Below are positions 15,007 through 22,795 of a stretch of DNA of 64,000 nt, piece by piece. Numbering within the stretch: the first letter of the stretch is position 1; each line of letters starts with the position of its first letter. Source of the DNA: a virus; the IMG/VR virus record IMGVR_UViG_3300023274_000001, positions 124,001-188,000 of that record; one strand, given 5' to 3'. A model generated the notes under the pieces. That model was not told where the DNA came from. It did no database searches and was given only the letters and a program-made list of their open reading frames with translations. The translations under genes were made by a program, and so were the position numbers.

Positions 15007-15441
15007 ATGGAGTTCCCCGAGAAGTTCAGCACCGCTGCGGCCGACACCGACTACTCCCGCTACCCACAGCTCCAAGCTCTGAGCAAGTACGACATCCTCG
15101 CCACGGCCGAAGCTCTGCGGCTGACCGCCATCCAGCTCGGCACCCACGTGCACGGCTGGACCATGCTCCGGGACCTGACCCTGGACGAGCCGACCGTGAT
15201 CACGGCCCTGCTGGCACAGAAGCAGCGCTGGGACGACGAAGGTCACCTGGTCTCCACCGAGTTCGAGGAGTACTGGGACGCCACCGACACCCATAACTTC
15301 CCCTCCTCGCTGCTGGAGGAGATGAAGAAGCACCTGGTCCGTCAGTTCCTGGAGAGCGAGAAGGCGGAGCACGTCGCGGTCGACAACCCGTACGGCATCT
15401 GGCTGTTCGACAAGGCCGTCCTGGAAGGGATCTTCCGGTGA
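15007..15441 (+). CDS. Unknown 144-residue protein
   Basis: ATG 15007 after AACAGGAGAAGG. Mostly helical, with acidic and aromatic patches (FEEYWDATDTHNFP) and a C-terminal helix. Nothing recognised. Coupled to 15438. Confidence 0.8.
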   Translation: MEFPEKFSTAAADTDYSRYPQLQALSKYDILATAEALRLTAIQLGTHVHGWTMLRDLTLDEPTVITALLAQKQRWDDEGHLVSTEFEEYWDATDTHNFPSSLLEEMKKHLVRQFLESEKAEHVAVDNPYGIWLFDKAVLEGIFR

Positions 15442-15725
15442 TCGACCTCTTCGACAACCTGCCGATCGGGCCGAGGCTCGAAATGTTCCCCGACATCTGG
15501 GGCGCCTTCGCGGTCGTCACCGTCCGGCCCCGCCCTGACGGCGGCCGGAAGCCGGAGATGCCCCTGCTGTCCCGGGGCCACATCCTCCTGGACTCCCGAG
15601 GGGAGGTCTGGACCGTGCTTGAGGCCGCCGTCCTGACCGAGGTGGACAAGGGGAGCGGGGACGAGCTGCCGTACCGTTACGCGTACGAGTACGTGGTCGT
15701 GAACGGCAAGCGCCAGCTCGACTGA
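15438..15725 (+). CDS. Unknown 95-residue beta protein
   Basis: GTG 15438 overlaps the previous TGA. Beta-type pattern (AFAVVTVRPRP, GEVWTVLEAAVLTEV, YAYEYVVVNG). Function unknown. It ends a unit; the next element is a terminator. Confidence 0.75.
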   Translation: MIDLFDNLPIGPRLEMFPDIWGAFAVVTVRPRPDGGRKPEMPLLSRGHILLDSRGEVWTVLEAAVLTEVDKGSGDELPYRYAYEYVVVNGKRQLD

Positions 15726-15734
15726 ACCACCCTG

Positions 15735-15765
15735 GAGGGGCGGCCCTGGATCGGGGCTGCCCCTC
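15735..15765 (+). terminator. Terminator hairpin
   Basis: GAGGGGCGGCCC and GGGGCTGCCCCTC pair over 12 bases with one U-G; TTCGCG follows. About 15 bases further comes the palindrome 15781-15792, the same order as in the cassettes at 4171 and 11347. Confidence 0.7.
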
Positions 15766-15780
15766 TTCGCGTTTCTGGCC

Positions 15781-15806
15781 TGACCTAGGCCGCCTGATGG
15801 TAGACT
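15781..15806 (+). promoter_or_regulatory. Palindromic operator and candidate -10
   Basis: TGACCTAGGCCG (15781-15792) and, 8 bases later, TAGACT (15801-15806). No clear -35 is seen. Depending on which -10 is used, the palindrome sits across the start or upstream of it. Confidence 0.55.
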
Positions 15807-15828
15807 CCCGTGCACGGAAGGAGAGGAA

Positions 15829-16326
15829 ATGGCAAACGACTTGGTGAAATTCCCGGAGGCCGGGGACCTCTGGGAGGAGGTCGACGGGCCCGGTATGTAC
15901 GTGCTGGCGGTCCTTCCCCGGAGTTCCGAGCCTGACGAGTGTGCCGTGGGTGCCGCCATCCTGATGCTCCGCCCGAAGGGGCGCCTGCTCACCCCCATGG
16001 ACCTGCTGTGGCCGACGGAGGAGAGCCGGGACTATGACGCCCGGCTTCTGGAAGGGGCGGCTCAGCTCTTCGAGGAGAAGGGTGAACGGCTCAAGGCTAC
16101 AGCGATCCGAGCCCAGGTTCCCGTTACCGATCTGTCGATCGAGGTCGTCCAGGCCACTCACATGGGCTCGACGGCGCGCACGCTGCGCAGCACGAAGACC
16201 GGCGAGTACTGGCAGGCCGACTGGAAGGACTTGACTCCTTCCGGGATCCTGCACCTGCACCAGATCCACACCTGCTTCGTACGACCGTCCGTACTGATCA
16301 CGTTTCTGGGGGACGAGGACCGATGA
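15829..16326 (+). CDS. Unknown 165-residue protein, first gene of a unit
   Basis: ATG 15829 after GGAAGGAGAGGAA. Mixed alpha/beta with strands (GMYVLAVLPRSS, CAVGAAILMLRPKGR). No domain recognised. Coupled to 16323. Confidence 0.8.
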   Translation: MANDLVKFPEAGDLWEEVDGPGMYVLAVLPRSSEPDECAVGAAILMLRPKGRLLTPMDLLWPTEESRDYDARLLEGAAQLFEEKGERLKATAIRAQVPVTDLSIEVVQATHMGSTARTLRSTKTGEYWQADWKDLTPSGILHLHQIHTCFVRPSVLITFLGDEDR

Positions 16327-16673
16327 AGCTGTTCGGCAAGGAGGTTCCCGGCCCGAAGCCTCGCCTGTCCGGTGAGACGCAGCCGGTGTATAGCGCCGGG
16401 GCCAAGAACGCCTTCGTGACCGTGCTCCAGCGGGCGCTCGACGTACAGATTCCCGGACGCCTGGGAACCAGTTACACCGACCCGGCGACCGAGCTGGAGA
16501 ACGCCGTCCAGATCGCGTCGTCGCACTGCAACGACGAACTCCTCTCCCGGATGAACGACTTCCGGGACGCCGTCCTCGACGCCTCCCGGGGTGAGGGCGG
16601 CGAGCAGGAGGTCAACAGGGCCCGGGAGGTCTTCACCAAGGGATGCCGGGAAGCTCTCGGCAACGACAAGTAG
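16323..16673 (+). CDS. Unknown 116-residue protein
   Basis: ATG 16323 overlaps the previous TGA. Basic N-terminus (MKLFGKEVPGPKPRL), then a helical body (ASSHCNDELLSRMNDFRDAV). Function unknown. Confidence 0.75.
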   Translation: MKLFGKEVPGPKPRLSGETQPVYSAGAKNAFVTVLQRALDVQIPGRLGTSYTDPATELENAVQIASSHCNDELLSRMNDFRDAVLDASRGEGGEQEVNRAREVFTKGCREALGNDK

Positions 16674-16694
16674 CACCGGAGAGGGAGAAGAGCA

Positions 16695-17210
16695 GTGCGA
16701 CTCATGCACCAGCACGACCTGGGCGGTCCCGGACGGGTGATCGTCGTGGCGGGAGACCTTCCCGTCACCATCACGGTCGACGAGCAGGCCGAGTACCGCT
16801 CGGTGGACATCATGGCCGACCGTGGACTGGCCGCCTGGGCGGGACCCATCGGCCCGGGAGGAGTCTCCTTCGGTGTCGAGGTCGGCAGGCCCACCCTGAT
16901 CAACACGCTGCGCGACAAGCTGGGCCTGCGCATGGGATCTCACGTCTCGGGCGGCGGCACGGTCGTGTCAGCCAGCCGGGGATCGATCGCTGCGGGAGGG
17001 AGCATCGTCAACTGCGCCACCGGTCGGGGTGCGGAGGTGACGGTGGACGGTCAGGAGCAGAGGCTGCCGGAGATCGGTGTGCACCTGACGGCACCGCGCT
17101 TCTGCACCTTCGAGATTCGTTCACACGGTGGCATCGCCGTACTCCACGACGGCATCGAGCTGACCGTTCAGGCGGCCGAGGAGCGGGGCCTGCTGGCGGT
17201 GGCCCGGTGA
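16695..17210 (+). CDS. DUF4097-like beta protein, relative of 9414
   Basis: 171 residues from GTG 16695 (GGAGAGGGAGAAG upstream). A strand-turn pattern (RVIVVAGDLPVTITVDE, SGGGTVVSASRGSIAAGG, FEIRSHGGIAVLHDG) parallels segments of the 9414 product (EGDSIHGTVTVDDVDF, SVGRGATVIGGSGSG) in the same order, so the two probably share ancestry, although the SSGS repeats are missing here. Role unknown. Confidence 0.65.
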   Translation: MRLMHQHDLGGPGRVIVVAGDLPVTITVDEQAEYRSVDIMADRGLAAWAGPIGPGGVSFGVEVGRPTLINTLRDKLGLRMGSHVSGGGTVVSASRGSIAAGGSIVNCATGRGAEVTVDGQEQRLPEIGVHLTAPRFCTFEIRSHGGIAVLHDGIELTVQAAEERGLLAVAR

Positions 17211-17425
17211 TCTCGGCGGTCGGCGACTTCCTGGTGGAGCGCTTCCCGGGTGTGGGCCCTAACCGTAGGGTCGCGCGGATCGTCAGCGACCAGCCGGAGG
17301 AGGGGCGCCTGCGGGTATCCCGCACCGTTCAGGCGGGCGGGCAGCGCTACACCGTCGCCTTCCACTTCCCGCCGGGCATCCGGCAGGGCCGGGCCATCGC
17401 CTGGCCGAAGGGGAGGGAAAGCTGA
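17207..17425 (+). CDS. Unknown 72-residue protein
   Basis: GTG 17207 overlaps the previous TGA. N-terminal helix with FLVERF, then strands (LRVSRTVQAGGQRYTVAFHF). The N-terminus loosely resembles the start of the 5088 product. No domain recognised. Confidence 0.65.
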   Translation: MISAVGDFLVERFPGVGPNRRVARIVSDQPEEGRLRVSRTVQAGGQRYTVAFHFPPGIRQGRAIAWPKGRES

Positions 17426-17853
17426 TGGGGCTGCGACAGGAAGCGGAAGCGCTGTTCTTCGGAACCGGAATCCAGGAGCTGTACCCACACTGGCAGTCGG
17501 AGTACTCGCCAGGTCCACAGTTTCACCGGCACGGCGACTGGCCGCCCGGCGAGGCTCCTGACGCGTGGGCCTACAAGATCCGGATCACCGACCCGCTGAA
17601 CTCGGAGCGGCTGATGGACCGGATCATCACGTACTCGATCCTCTACAGCGCCGCCGAGCTGATTACCGAGGAAAAGGTCGACACCGAGAAGCCGTTCCAT
17701 CCGGTCGACGCCGAGACCGACCGAGCCTGCTCGATGTGGGTGTTCAGCGACGAACTCGGCACGTTCGACCCTCACACCCTGGACCAAGTTCTTCAGGTCG
17801 CCGTGTTCGGCGGCGTGCTGCATCCCCACTTCGAGCCCCGCAACCGGGGCTGA
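17425..17853 (+). CDS. Unknown 142-residue protein
   Basis: ATG 17425 overlaps the previous TGA. Aromatic N-terminal third (LFFGTGIQELYPHWQSEY), then helices. No catalytic motif recognised. Confidence 0.8.
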   Translation: MGLRQEAEALFFGTGIQELYPHWQSEYSPGPQFHRHGDWPPGEAPDAWAYKIRITDPLNSERLMDRIITYSILYSAAELITEEKVDTEKPFHPVDAETDRACSMWVFSDELGTFDPHTLDQVLQVAVFGGVLHPHFEPRNRG

Positions 17854-17871
17854 CGGAAAGCGAGAAGAGAC

Positions 17872-18201
17872 GTGAAGCACGAGTTCGCCATCGACTACGC
17901 CGGGCTGACCCCGCAGCAGAAGATCGTGATCCTGGAGGAGATGGGATTCAAGGAGATCCCGCCCGCCGAGCACGGGACGAACTGCCTGTCCCGGCAGGGC
18001 AGTGGGATGATCTGCGACTGCCTCATGGGCGTGACCACCTGGGGTGCTCCGCTCGATGTGAAGAAGTACCTGGGCGAGACGCACGAGGAGCGCGCCGAGT
18101 TCGCGGCCCGGCGTCAGCTCTACCTGAACGAGGGGGAGGGTGAGAGCCCCGGATCCTGGGCGGTTCACCTGGAGAAGAATGCCCCCCGCTACCGGCACTG
18201 A
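17872..18201 (+). CDS. Unknown 109-residue protein
   Basis: GTG 17872 after GAAAGCGAGAAG. Contains a three-Cys stretch (NCLSRQGSGMICDCL) and a helical C-terminal half. Possible metal site; no family recognised. Confidence 0.75.
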   Translation: MKHEFAIDYAGLTPQQKIVILEEMGFKEIPPAEHGTNCLSRQGSGMICDCLMGVTTWGAPLDVKKYLGETHEERAEFAARRQLYLNEGEGESPGSWAVHLEKNAPRYRH

Positions 18202-18211
18202 AGGAGAAGCC

Positions 18212-18550
18212 GTGACCGACATCCAGGACATCTACACGGGCCGTCCGATCAGGAACGACCTGCTGGACAACGGCCATGCGCCGAAGTGCACCTGGGCCCC
18301 CGAGCAGGGGACGCTGTTCCCCAAGGGGATGCTCCCCAGCGGCTGGCCGGGCGACCGGCAGGGGCATGAAGCGGCGCACGCCCTGTCGGCCCTGCTCGGG
18401 TCCGAGGGCATCCGGACCGACATCGTGTTCTACCCGAACGGGCAGGTCGACCTGTACTGCCCCGGCGGGAAGCTGGAGTTGTCCATGAGCGAGGCCATGA
18501 AGCTGGCCCGCCTGCTGGACAGGGAGAAGCCGGACCGGCGTCCGGTCTGA
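18212..18550 (+). CDS. Unknown 112-residue protein
   Basis: GTG 18212 after AAGGAGAAGCC. A helix with HEAAHALSALLG and strands (RTDIVFYPNGQVDLYC, GKLELSM) suggest a small alpha/beta domain. The HEAAH is not enough to call a metalloprotease, because the sequence around it lacks the other features. Confidence 0.75.
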   Translation: MTDIQDIYTGRPIRNDLLDNGHAPKCTWAPEQGTLFPKGMLPSGWPGDRQGHEAAHALSALLGSEGIRTDIVFYPNGQVDLYCPGGKLELSMSEAMKLARLLDREKPDRRPV

Positions 18551-18565
18551 CGGAGAGGAAGAAGC

Positions 18566-18868
18566 ATGGCGAAGATCGACGTGAACGAAGTCCAGGGCCT
18601 GTTCCGGGTCGGTCTGGCCACGGACCAGAAGGGCAACGAGGTCTACGTACTGGAGATCCTGGGGATCCCGGTCCTGTATGCCGACGCCCACGACTTCGAG
18701 GCCGGTCACCAGGACACCGAGGACTGGCAGGAGACCTTCGAGACGCGCCTGGCCCGGATGCTGGCCAAGGTGCTGACGGAGGGCTACGACCACGACTTCG
18801 TGAAGTGGCGCACCGAGTCCCCGACCGGCCGCGAGGTCTACCGCCTCGGCCCCTTCGGGAGGGACTGA
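18566..18868 (+). CDS. Unknown protein, copy 1 of a tandem triplet
   Basis: 100 residues from ATG 18566. Pattern: FRVGLATDQKGN, VLEILGIPVLYADAHD, then an acidic helix with LARMLAKVL and a C-terminal tail. The next two genes keep the same order (VG/IG, hydrophobic strand with GVP or GHP, acidic helix), so the three form a tandem family. Function unknown. Confidence 0.8.
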   Translation: MAKIDVNEVQGLFRVGLATDQKGNEVYVLEILGIPVLYADAHDFEAGHQDTEDWQETFETRLARMLAKVLTEGYDHDFVKWRTESPTGREVYRLGPFGRD

Positions 18869-19137
18869 TGGACGCGATCCGGATCGGGAAGACCGAGGAG
18901 TCCGGCTACCCGCTGATCGTCGTTGAGCTGTTCGGCGTTCCGCTGGCCAGCTCGACGCACAAGGTCGCTGAGTACGACGAGGACCCGGAGGGGTTCACGA
19001 AGTGGTGGCGGGAGTACTTCGCCCGCCAGATCGTCAGCATGCTGGCGGAGAACCTGCACCAGGAGCGACGGGTCACCGGCTGGCTGATGGCCACCCGGCT
19101 GTCGCCGGTCCCGCCGAGTCTGCCGGAAGCGCAGTGA
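18868..19137 (+). CDS. Unknown protein, copy 2 of a tandem triplet
   Basis: 89 residues from ATG 18868, overlapping the previous TGA. AIRIGKTEESGY, VVELFGVPLASSTHK, then WREYFARQIVSMLAENL aligns with the corresponding parts of copies 1 and 3. Confidence 0.8.
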   Translation: MDAIRIGKTEESGYPLIVVELFGVPLASSTHKVAEYDEDPEGFTKWWREYFARQIVSMLAENLHQERRVTGWLMATRLSPVPPSLPEAQ

Positions 19138-19418
19138 TCCCGGACCTGTTCGACGTCGGGATCGTCGAGCTGCCGAACGGGAACCGGCTGGCGGTCGTGG
19201 AGTTCCTGGGTCACCCCATCGCCGAGGGTCCGGCCGAGGCCCTTGAAGGAGAGGGGGCGGCAGAGGAGCTGAAGGAGGGCTTCTCCGCCGCCCTGGCGGC
19301 CACCCTGTCCCTCGTGATGGGCAGCCAGGAGTTCGGCCGCTACGCACCGCAGGGCTGGACGTACGAACATCCGATGGCCCCTCCGCTGGAGGGGCTTCCG
19401 AAAGGAGAAGAGGGATGA
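19134..19418 (+). CDS. Unknown protein, copy 3 of a tandem triplet
   Basis: 94 residues from GTG 19134, overlapping the previous stop. FDVGIVELPNGN, VVEFLGHPIAEGPAE, then LKEGFSAALAATLSLVMG matches copies 1 and 2. Coupled to 19415. Confidence 0.8.
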   Translation: MIPDLFDVGIVELPNGNRLAVVEFLGHPIAEGPAEALEGEGAAEELKEGFSAALAATLSLVMGSQEFGRYAPQGWTYEHPMAPPLEGLPKGEEG

Positions 19419-19666
19419 AGGGCATGGACGGTCTGATCACCACGGCGGTGGCCCGGCTGCACGAGGACGAGCTGGAGACGCGACGCCGCTGGGCCGAGCG
19501 CATCCGGGAGGAGTTCGGGAAGTACCACGAGCACTCGGCCGACGGTGGCGAGTGCGGCGCCTGCGGGGCGATCCAGGGAGCGAACTGGATGGACCCGGAC
19601 TACGTCAAGGACGGCCCGCAGGCCGAGCCGTTCGGAACCTGGAAGGACCGGCAGCCGCAGACGTGA
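19415..19666 (+). CDS. Unknown protein with CGACG motif
   Basis: 83 residues from ATG 19415. N-terminal charged helix (LHEDELETRRRWAERIREEF), then HSADGGECGACG, a CxxC that might bind metal, and a polar tail. Last gene before a structured 90-base spacer. Confidence 0.75.
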   Translation: MKGMDGLITTAVARLHEDELETRRRWAERIREEFGKYHEHSADGGECGACGAIQGANWMDPDYVKDGPQAEPFGTWKDRQPQT

Positions 19667-19683
19667 CCTGACCCAAGGCCGAA

Positions 19684-19737
19684 ACCCCGCAGCCAGTGGG
19701 GTCGCAGCATGGAGTGCTGCCTGACGATGGCCGTCAG
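19684..19737 (+). promoter_or_regulatory. Three consecutive stem-loops in the leader of 19756
   Basis: ACCCC/GGGGT (19684-19702), GCAGCA/TGCTGC with a 5-base loop (19704-19720) and CTGACG/CGTCAG with a 5-base loop (19721-19737) lie back to back before the ribosome-binding site of the next gene. This looks like a structured RNA leader; no known riboswitch class is recognised. Confidence 0.45.
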
Positions 19738-19755
19738 CGAGAGGAAGGGGAAGCC

Positions 19756-19962
19756 GTGCGGAAGAGGGATTCCACGGCAGACGAGGTCTACGACTGGGCG
19801 GTGAAGCAGGAGCTTCCCGCGCCGGATGCCTTCGCCATGCGGTACTGGGATCTCGCCGGAGCAACGATCCGGCTGGGACTGGCTGCCGCGCTCTGGCGTC
19901 GGCAGGTCAAGAACGGCACCACGGGATTCCCGCTGGTGGACGGGGATCGAACGGACTCGTAA
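19756..19962 (+). CDS. Unknown 68-residue protein
   Basis: GTG 19756 follows GAGAGGAAGGGGAAG. Helical and partly hydrophobic (WDLAGATIRLGLAAALWRRQ), possibly amphipathic. Preceded by the three-hairpin leader. Confidence 0.65.
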   Translation: MRKRDSTADEVYDWAVKQELPAPDAFAMRYWDLAGATIRLGLAAALWRRQVKNGTTGFPLVDGDRTDS

Positions 19963-20010
19963 GCGGTACGGAATACGAGCGAAGCAGTTCGGAAGGGATG
20001 AGGAAGAGGC

Positions 20011-20487
20011 ATGGAAGTCACGGAACCGAAGCGCGGTGACAAGGTCGTCCACCAGGGGCGAATCCGGACGATCGAGGGGTTCGACGAGGACCACGGGACC
20101 CACCTCGGGATGGGGACCTGGATCTCGATCAACGAGTACGAGAAGAACAGCGACGATGTGTGGGTTCGCACCGATTCGCCCCGTACGTACCTGATCGGCG
20201 AGCACTACGAGAACTACCGGTCCTCCCGTAAGGGAGTCGCGGTGATCCGACCTGCCGTCTACCAGAAGGGCAGCACGGAGAAGGTCATCACCACCTCTCC
20301 CTGCTGCACCATGAACGTCCGGCACCTCAACTACGCCGACGTCAGTTCGGACCTGGCCCGGAAGACCGGCGGGTGGAGCGAGACGTGCACGCAGTGCGGC
20401 TGGCATTACACGGTCTCCCTCGTGTCCCAGACCAATGACCCCCGCCTCGGCCTGTACGGCGTGCGCTGGGAGTCCAAGGGGTTCTGA
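20011..20487 (+). CDS. Unknown protein with C-terminal zinc-like motif
   Basis: 158 residues from ATG 20011 (GGAAGGGATGAGGAAG upstream). Beta-rich N-terminal half (GDKVVHQGRIRTIEGFDE); SPCCTM and ETCTQCGWHYTV provide two Cys pairs, as in zinc ribbons. Function unknown. Confidence 0.8.
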   Translation: MEVTEPKRGDKVVHQGRIRTIEGFDEDHGTHLGMGTWISINEYEKNSDDVWVRTDSPRTYLIGEHYENYRSSRKGVAVIRPAVYQKGSTEKVITTSPCCTMNVRHLNYADVSSDLARKTGGWSETCTQCGWHYTVSLVSQTNDPRLGLYGVRWESKGF

Positions 20488-20490
20488 ATC

Positions 20491-20976
20491 ATGACGAACA
20501 TGGACAACCTCACGGACCCCACACGCATTCGCGAAGCGGAGCGGCTGGGCGAAAAGCTCCTGCCGGGCATGTCGTTCGAGGACCGCCTGAAGGTAGCCGA
20601 AGTCGCCCTGTCGAACTACGGGCGCGTCGCGCAGACCTACCCGGTGGATCACGAGCGGGTCCGCACGGATATCTCACGTGAACTGCGGATGCTGGCCAAC
20701 GAGGGCGAACGGTGGGCTGGACAGGCACTCCTGGTCTACGTCTGCAAGGTCTGCTTCGACAGCCGGGCCGAGATGTACGAGCCGGTCGGGCACCGTGCGG
20801 TGTGCGGGGTGGTCAACATTCATCACGCCGTCCGGGGGCTGATGTACCACCGGGCCTCCAGGGTCCAGTACTACGGCGGATCGTGGGACCTGAATGTGTA
20901 CTTCTCTCAGTGCGGCCTCACCAACCTGGTCAACGGCAGCAGGGGTTCGGTCCCCTGCCCTGAATGCTTCCGATAG
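20491..20976 (+). CDS. Unknown protein with CxxC pairs
   Basis: 161 residues from ATG 20491. Helical first half (REAERLGEKLLPG, RTDISRELRMLANEGE), then YVCKVCFDSRAE and a C-terminal VPCPECFR; the two CxxC pairs could form one zinc site. No family recognised. Confidence 0.8.
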   Translation: MTNMDNLTDPTRIREAERLGEKLLPGMSFEDRLKVAEVALSNYGRVAQTYPVDHERVRTDISRELRMLANEGERWAGQALLVYVCKVCFDSRAEMYEPVGHRAVCGVVNIHHAVRGLMYHRASRVQYYGGSWDLNVYFSQCGLTNLVNGSRGSVPCPECFR

Positions 20977-20988
20977 GGGTGAATCGGT

Positions 20989-21513
20989 ATGAACCAGCAA
21001 GAAGCGGAGATCTTCGACGTTGACGGCACGCTGTGCAACGTCACCAGCGTCCGGCACTACGTCACCCCTCCGAACCGGGACTTCCACTCCTTCCACATGG
21101 CTTCCGCGTTCTGCCCGCCGAACCCGGAGGTGGTCGAGCGAGTGCACGAGGCCAAGGCGAAGGGCCGGGCCGCCATCGTGGTGACCGCCCGCATGGCCAG
21201 GTACCGGACCCTCACCCGGAAGTGGCTCCAGAGCTGCGAGATTCCGTTCGACAGCCTCTGGATGCGGGCGAACGACGACTTCCGCAAAGACGCGATCGTG
21301 AAGCGGGAGATCCTGGCGAAGATCCGGGCCAACGGGTTCGTCGTGGTGAAGGCGTACGACGACAACCCGGCCGTGACCGTGGTGTGGGAAGACGAGGGGA
21401 TCGAGACTGTGGTCGTGCCCGGGTGGGACGACCAGTTCACCGGCCTCCTGTTGCCGCAGGACGGCCTCACCGTGGTCCGGGAAACCGGCCACACCGGAGA
21501 GGGGAAGCAGTGA
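20989..21513 (+). CDS. HAD-superfamily phosphatase, polynucleotide-kinase 3'-phosphatase type
   Basis: 174 residues. Motif I is FDVDGTL near the N-terminus, motif II is VVTARMARYRTLTRKWL, the basic residue region follows (KRE), and motif IV is AYDDNPAVTVVWEDEGI. The order and the MRANDDFRKD segment match the phosphatase half of phage polynucleotide kinases, but no kinase P-loop domain is fused or adjacent. It would remove 3' or other phosphates from nucleic acid or nucleotides; the actual substrate is inferred. Confidence 0.8.
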   Translation: MNQQEAEIFDVDGTLCNVTSVRHYVTPPNRDFHSFHMASAFCPPNPEVVERVHEAKAKGRAAIVVTARMARYRTLTRKWLQSCEIPFDSLWMRANDDFRKDAIVKREILAKIRANGFVVVKAYDDNPAVTVVWEDEGIETVVVPGWDDQFTGLLLPQDGLTVVRETGHTGEGKQ

Positions 21514-21782
21514 GCATCACCATCAAGCCGCTGGGAAAGCGGCCCGACTACTTCGACGGCGAGTTCGAGGCGACCGAGATCCGCCACGAGCCCACTGGGT
21601 GGGACACCTGGCCCACGGGCCCCGTCTTCCCCGAGGGACACATCTTCCAGGACAGGAGTGGCAACGCCTACGAGGTGATCGTCCCGCGCACCGTCGAGGA
21701 GGAGCCCTCCGGCATGGCCGGTCACGTTCGCTACGTCCACGTGTACACCTGCCGTCCGGCCGACCCGAAGGATGCCGCCTGA
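21510..21782 (+). CDS. Unknown 90-residue beta protein
   Basis: GTG 21510 overlaps the previous TGA. Short strands (HIFQDRSGNAYEVIVPR, GHVRYVHVYTC), probably a small barrel. Coupled to 21782. Confidence 0.7.
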   Translation: MSITIKPLGKRPDYFDGEFEATEIRHEPTGWDTWPTGPVFPEGHIFQDRSGNAYEVIVPRTVEEEPSGMAGHVRYVHVYTCRPADPKDAA

Positions 21783-22273
21783 TGCTCTCGATCACGGATG
21801 TACTGACCCTCATGGCGGAAGGCGAGACGCTTCCGCAGGAGAAGTTCCCGCCGCTCACCGACGAGCAGATCGAAGACGTCCAGAACTTCGAACCAGTCCT
21901 CCTGAACCGCCTTCTCGACGCAGAAGGCGCCAGCAAGGACCCGGTGGACACCGTCATGGACGGCCTGCGCGAGAAGACGGCACAGCACGGCTGGTACCCG
22001 GTGGTCGCAGTTCTCTGCGTGACGTTCTCCCACCGGTACCGCGAGGACATGGTCCCGGCGAACCTCCAGCTCTCCGACGACACGATGGGCCTGCTCGGGA
22101 TGCTCCCCATCGCCGGTCGCTCGATGAAGGAGGACGAGGGCGCCTGGACGATCCCGCTCGCCATGCTGGCCGGTCTCGGCGAGGAGGGGGCCATGGAGTT
22201 CACGGCCTGCGCCGCCATGTGCGCGGCCGTCGGGTTCATCGAGACCGCCCTGGAACAGGAGGCGAGGGCGTGA
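21782..22273 (+). CDS. Unknown helical 163-residue protein
   Basis: ATG 21782 overlaps the previous TGA. Helical, with a hydrophobic C-terminal third (WTIPLAMLAGLGEEG, CAAMCAAVGFIETAL). No catalytic motif recognised. Confidence 0.75.
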   Translation: MLSITDVLTLMAEGETLPQEKFPPLTDEQIEDVQNFEPVLLNRLLDAEGASKDPVDTVMDGLREKTAQHGWYPVVAVLCVTFSHRYREDMVPANLQLSDDTMGLLGMLPIAGRSMKEDEGAWTIPLAMLAGLGEEGAMEFTACAAMCAAVGFIETALEQEARA

Positions 22274-22695
22274 ACGACGAGGACACCTACCTCTGCCCGA
22301 CCTGCGGCAAGCCGTTCGACAAGGGCGACCGGCTCTTCGACTTCGCCATCGCGGCGCACGAGAAGGATCACACGCCGCAGCGCAACAACCCGGCGAACAT
22401 GATCCGCTGGAACGAGGACGGCCTGATGTGGTGCTGCATCCTGTGCGGCGCCCCGATCCACATCGGCGAGTACACGGCTCGGCAGATGATCATCGGTCAC
22501 TGCCGGGTGGTGCACGACTCGGTGACCGGAGGCTCCTCTTCCGCCCCTGTTACGGCCAGGGGCGGCCGGGGATCCAGTGGCTCGCGAGGCTTCGGTGAAG
22601 CAGTGGGCGACATCGTCGAGGACGCCGCCGAGGGTATCGGCAAGGTCTTCAAGGCCATCGGCAACGCCGTCGGCGATATCAACCCCTTCGACTAG
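22270..22695 (+). CDS. Protein with two zinc-finger-like modules and Gly/Ser tail
   Basis: 141 residues from GTG 22270. LCPTCGKPFDKG with AAHEKDH, then WCCILCGAPIHIG with IGHCRVVH, resemble two C2H2-like fingers; a Gly/Ser-rich linker and an amphipathic C-terminus (VFKAIGNAVGDINPFD) follow. Likely nucleic-acid or protein binding. Role unknown. Confidence 0.75.
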   Translation: MNDEDTYLCPTCGKPFDKGDRLFDFAIAAHEKDHTPQRNNPANMIRWNEDGLMWCCILCGAPIHIGEYTARQMIIGHCRVVHDSVTGGSSSAPVTARGGRGSSGSRGFGEAVGDIVEDAAEGIGKVFKAIGNAVGDINPFD

Positions 22696-22710
22696 CCGAG
22701 GGACATTCAA

Positions 22711-22764
22711 GTGGTGGCCGTCTCGACCGTCGTCTTGACGGCCACCACCTCCATCGTGTTCTAT
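22711..22764 (+). promoter_or_regulatory. Terminator hairpin overlapping a candidate promoter
   Basis: GTGGTGGCCGTC (22711-22722) pairs with GACGGCCACCAC (22737-22748). TTGACG (22735-22740) spans the end of the loop and could be a -35 with TTCTAT (22759-22764) as -10 at an 18-base spacing. There is no TGGCCTAGG-type palindrome here. Confidence 0.55.
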
Positions 22765-22795
22765 GTAGTCACCCACCCGGAAAGGTGAGAGAAAA

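Noticed and set aside
18212-18550. HEAAH as a metalloprotease motif
   Set aside because: It does not match HExxH (HEAAH fits only by letters) in a convincing helix with a third ligand; no other protease features.
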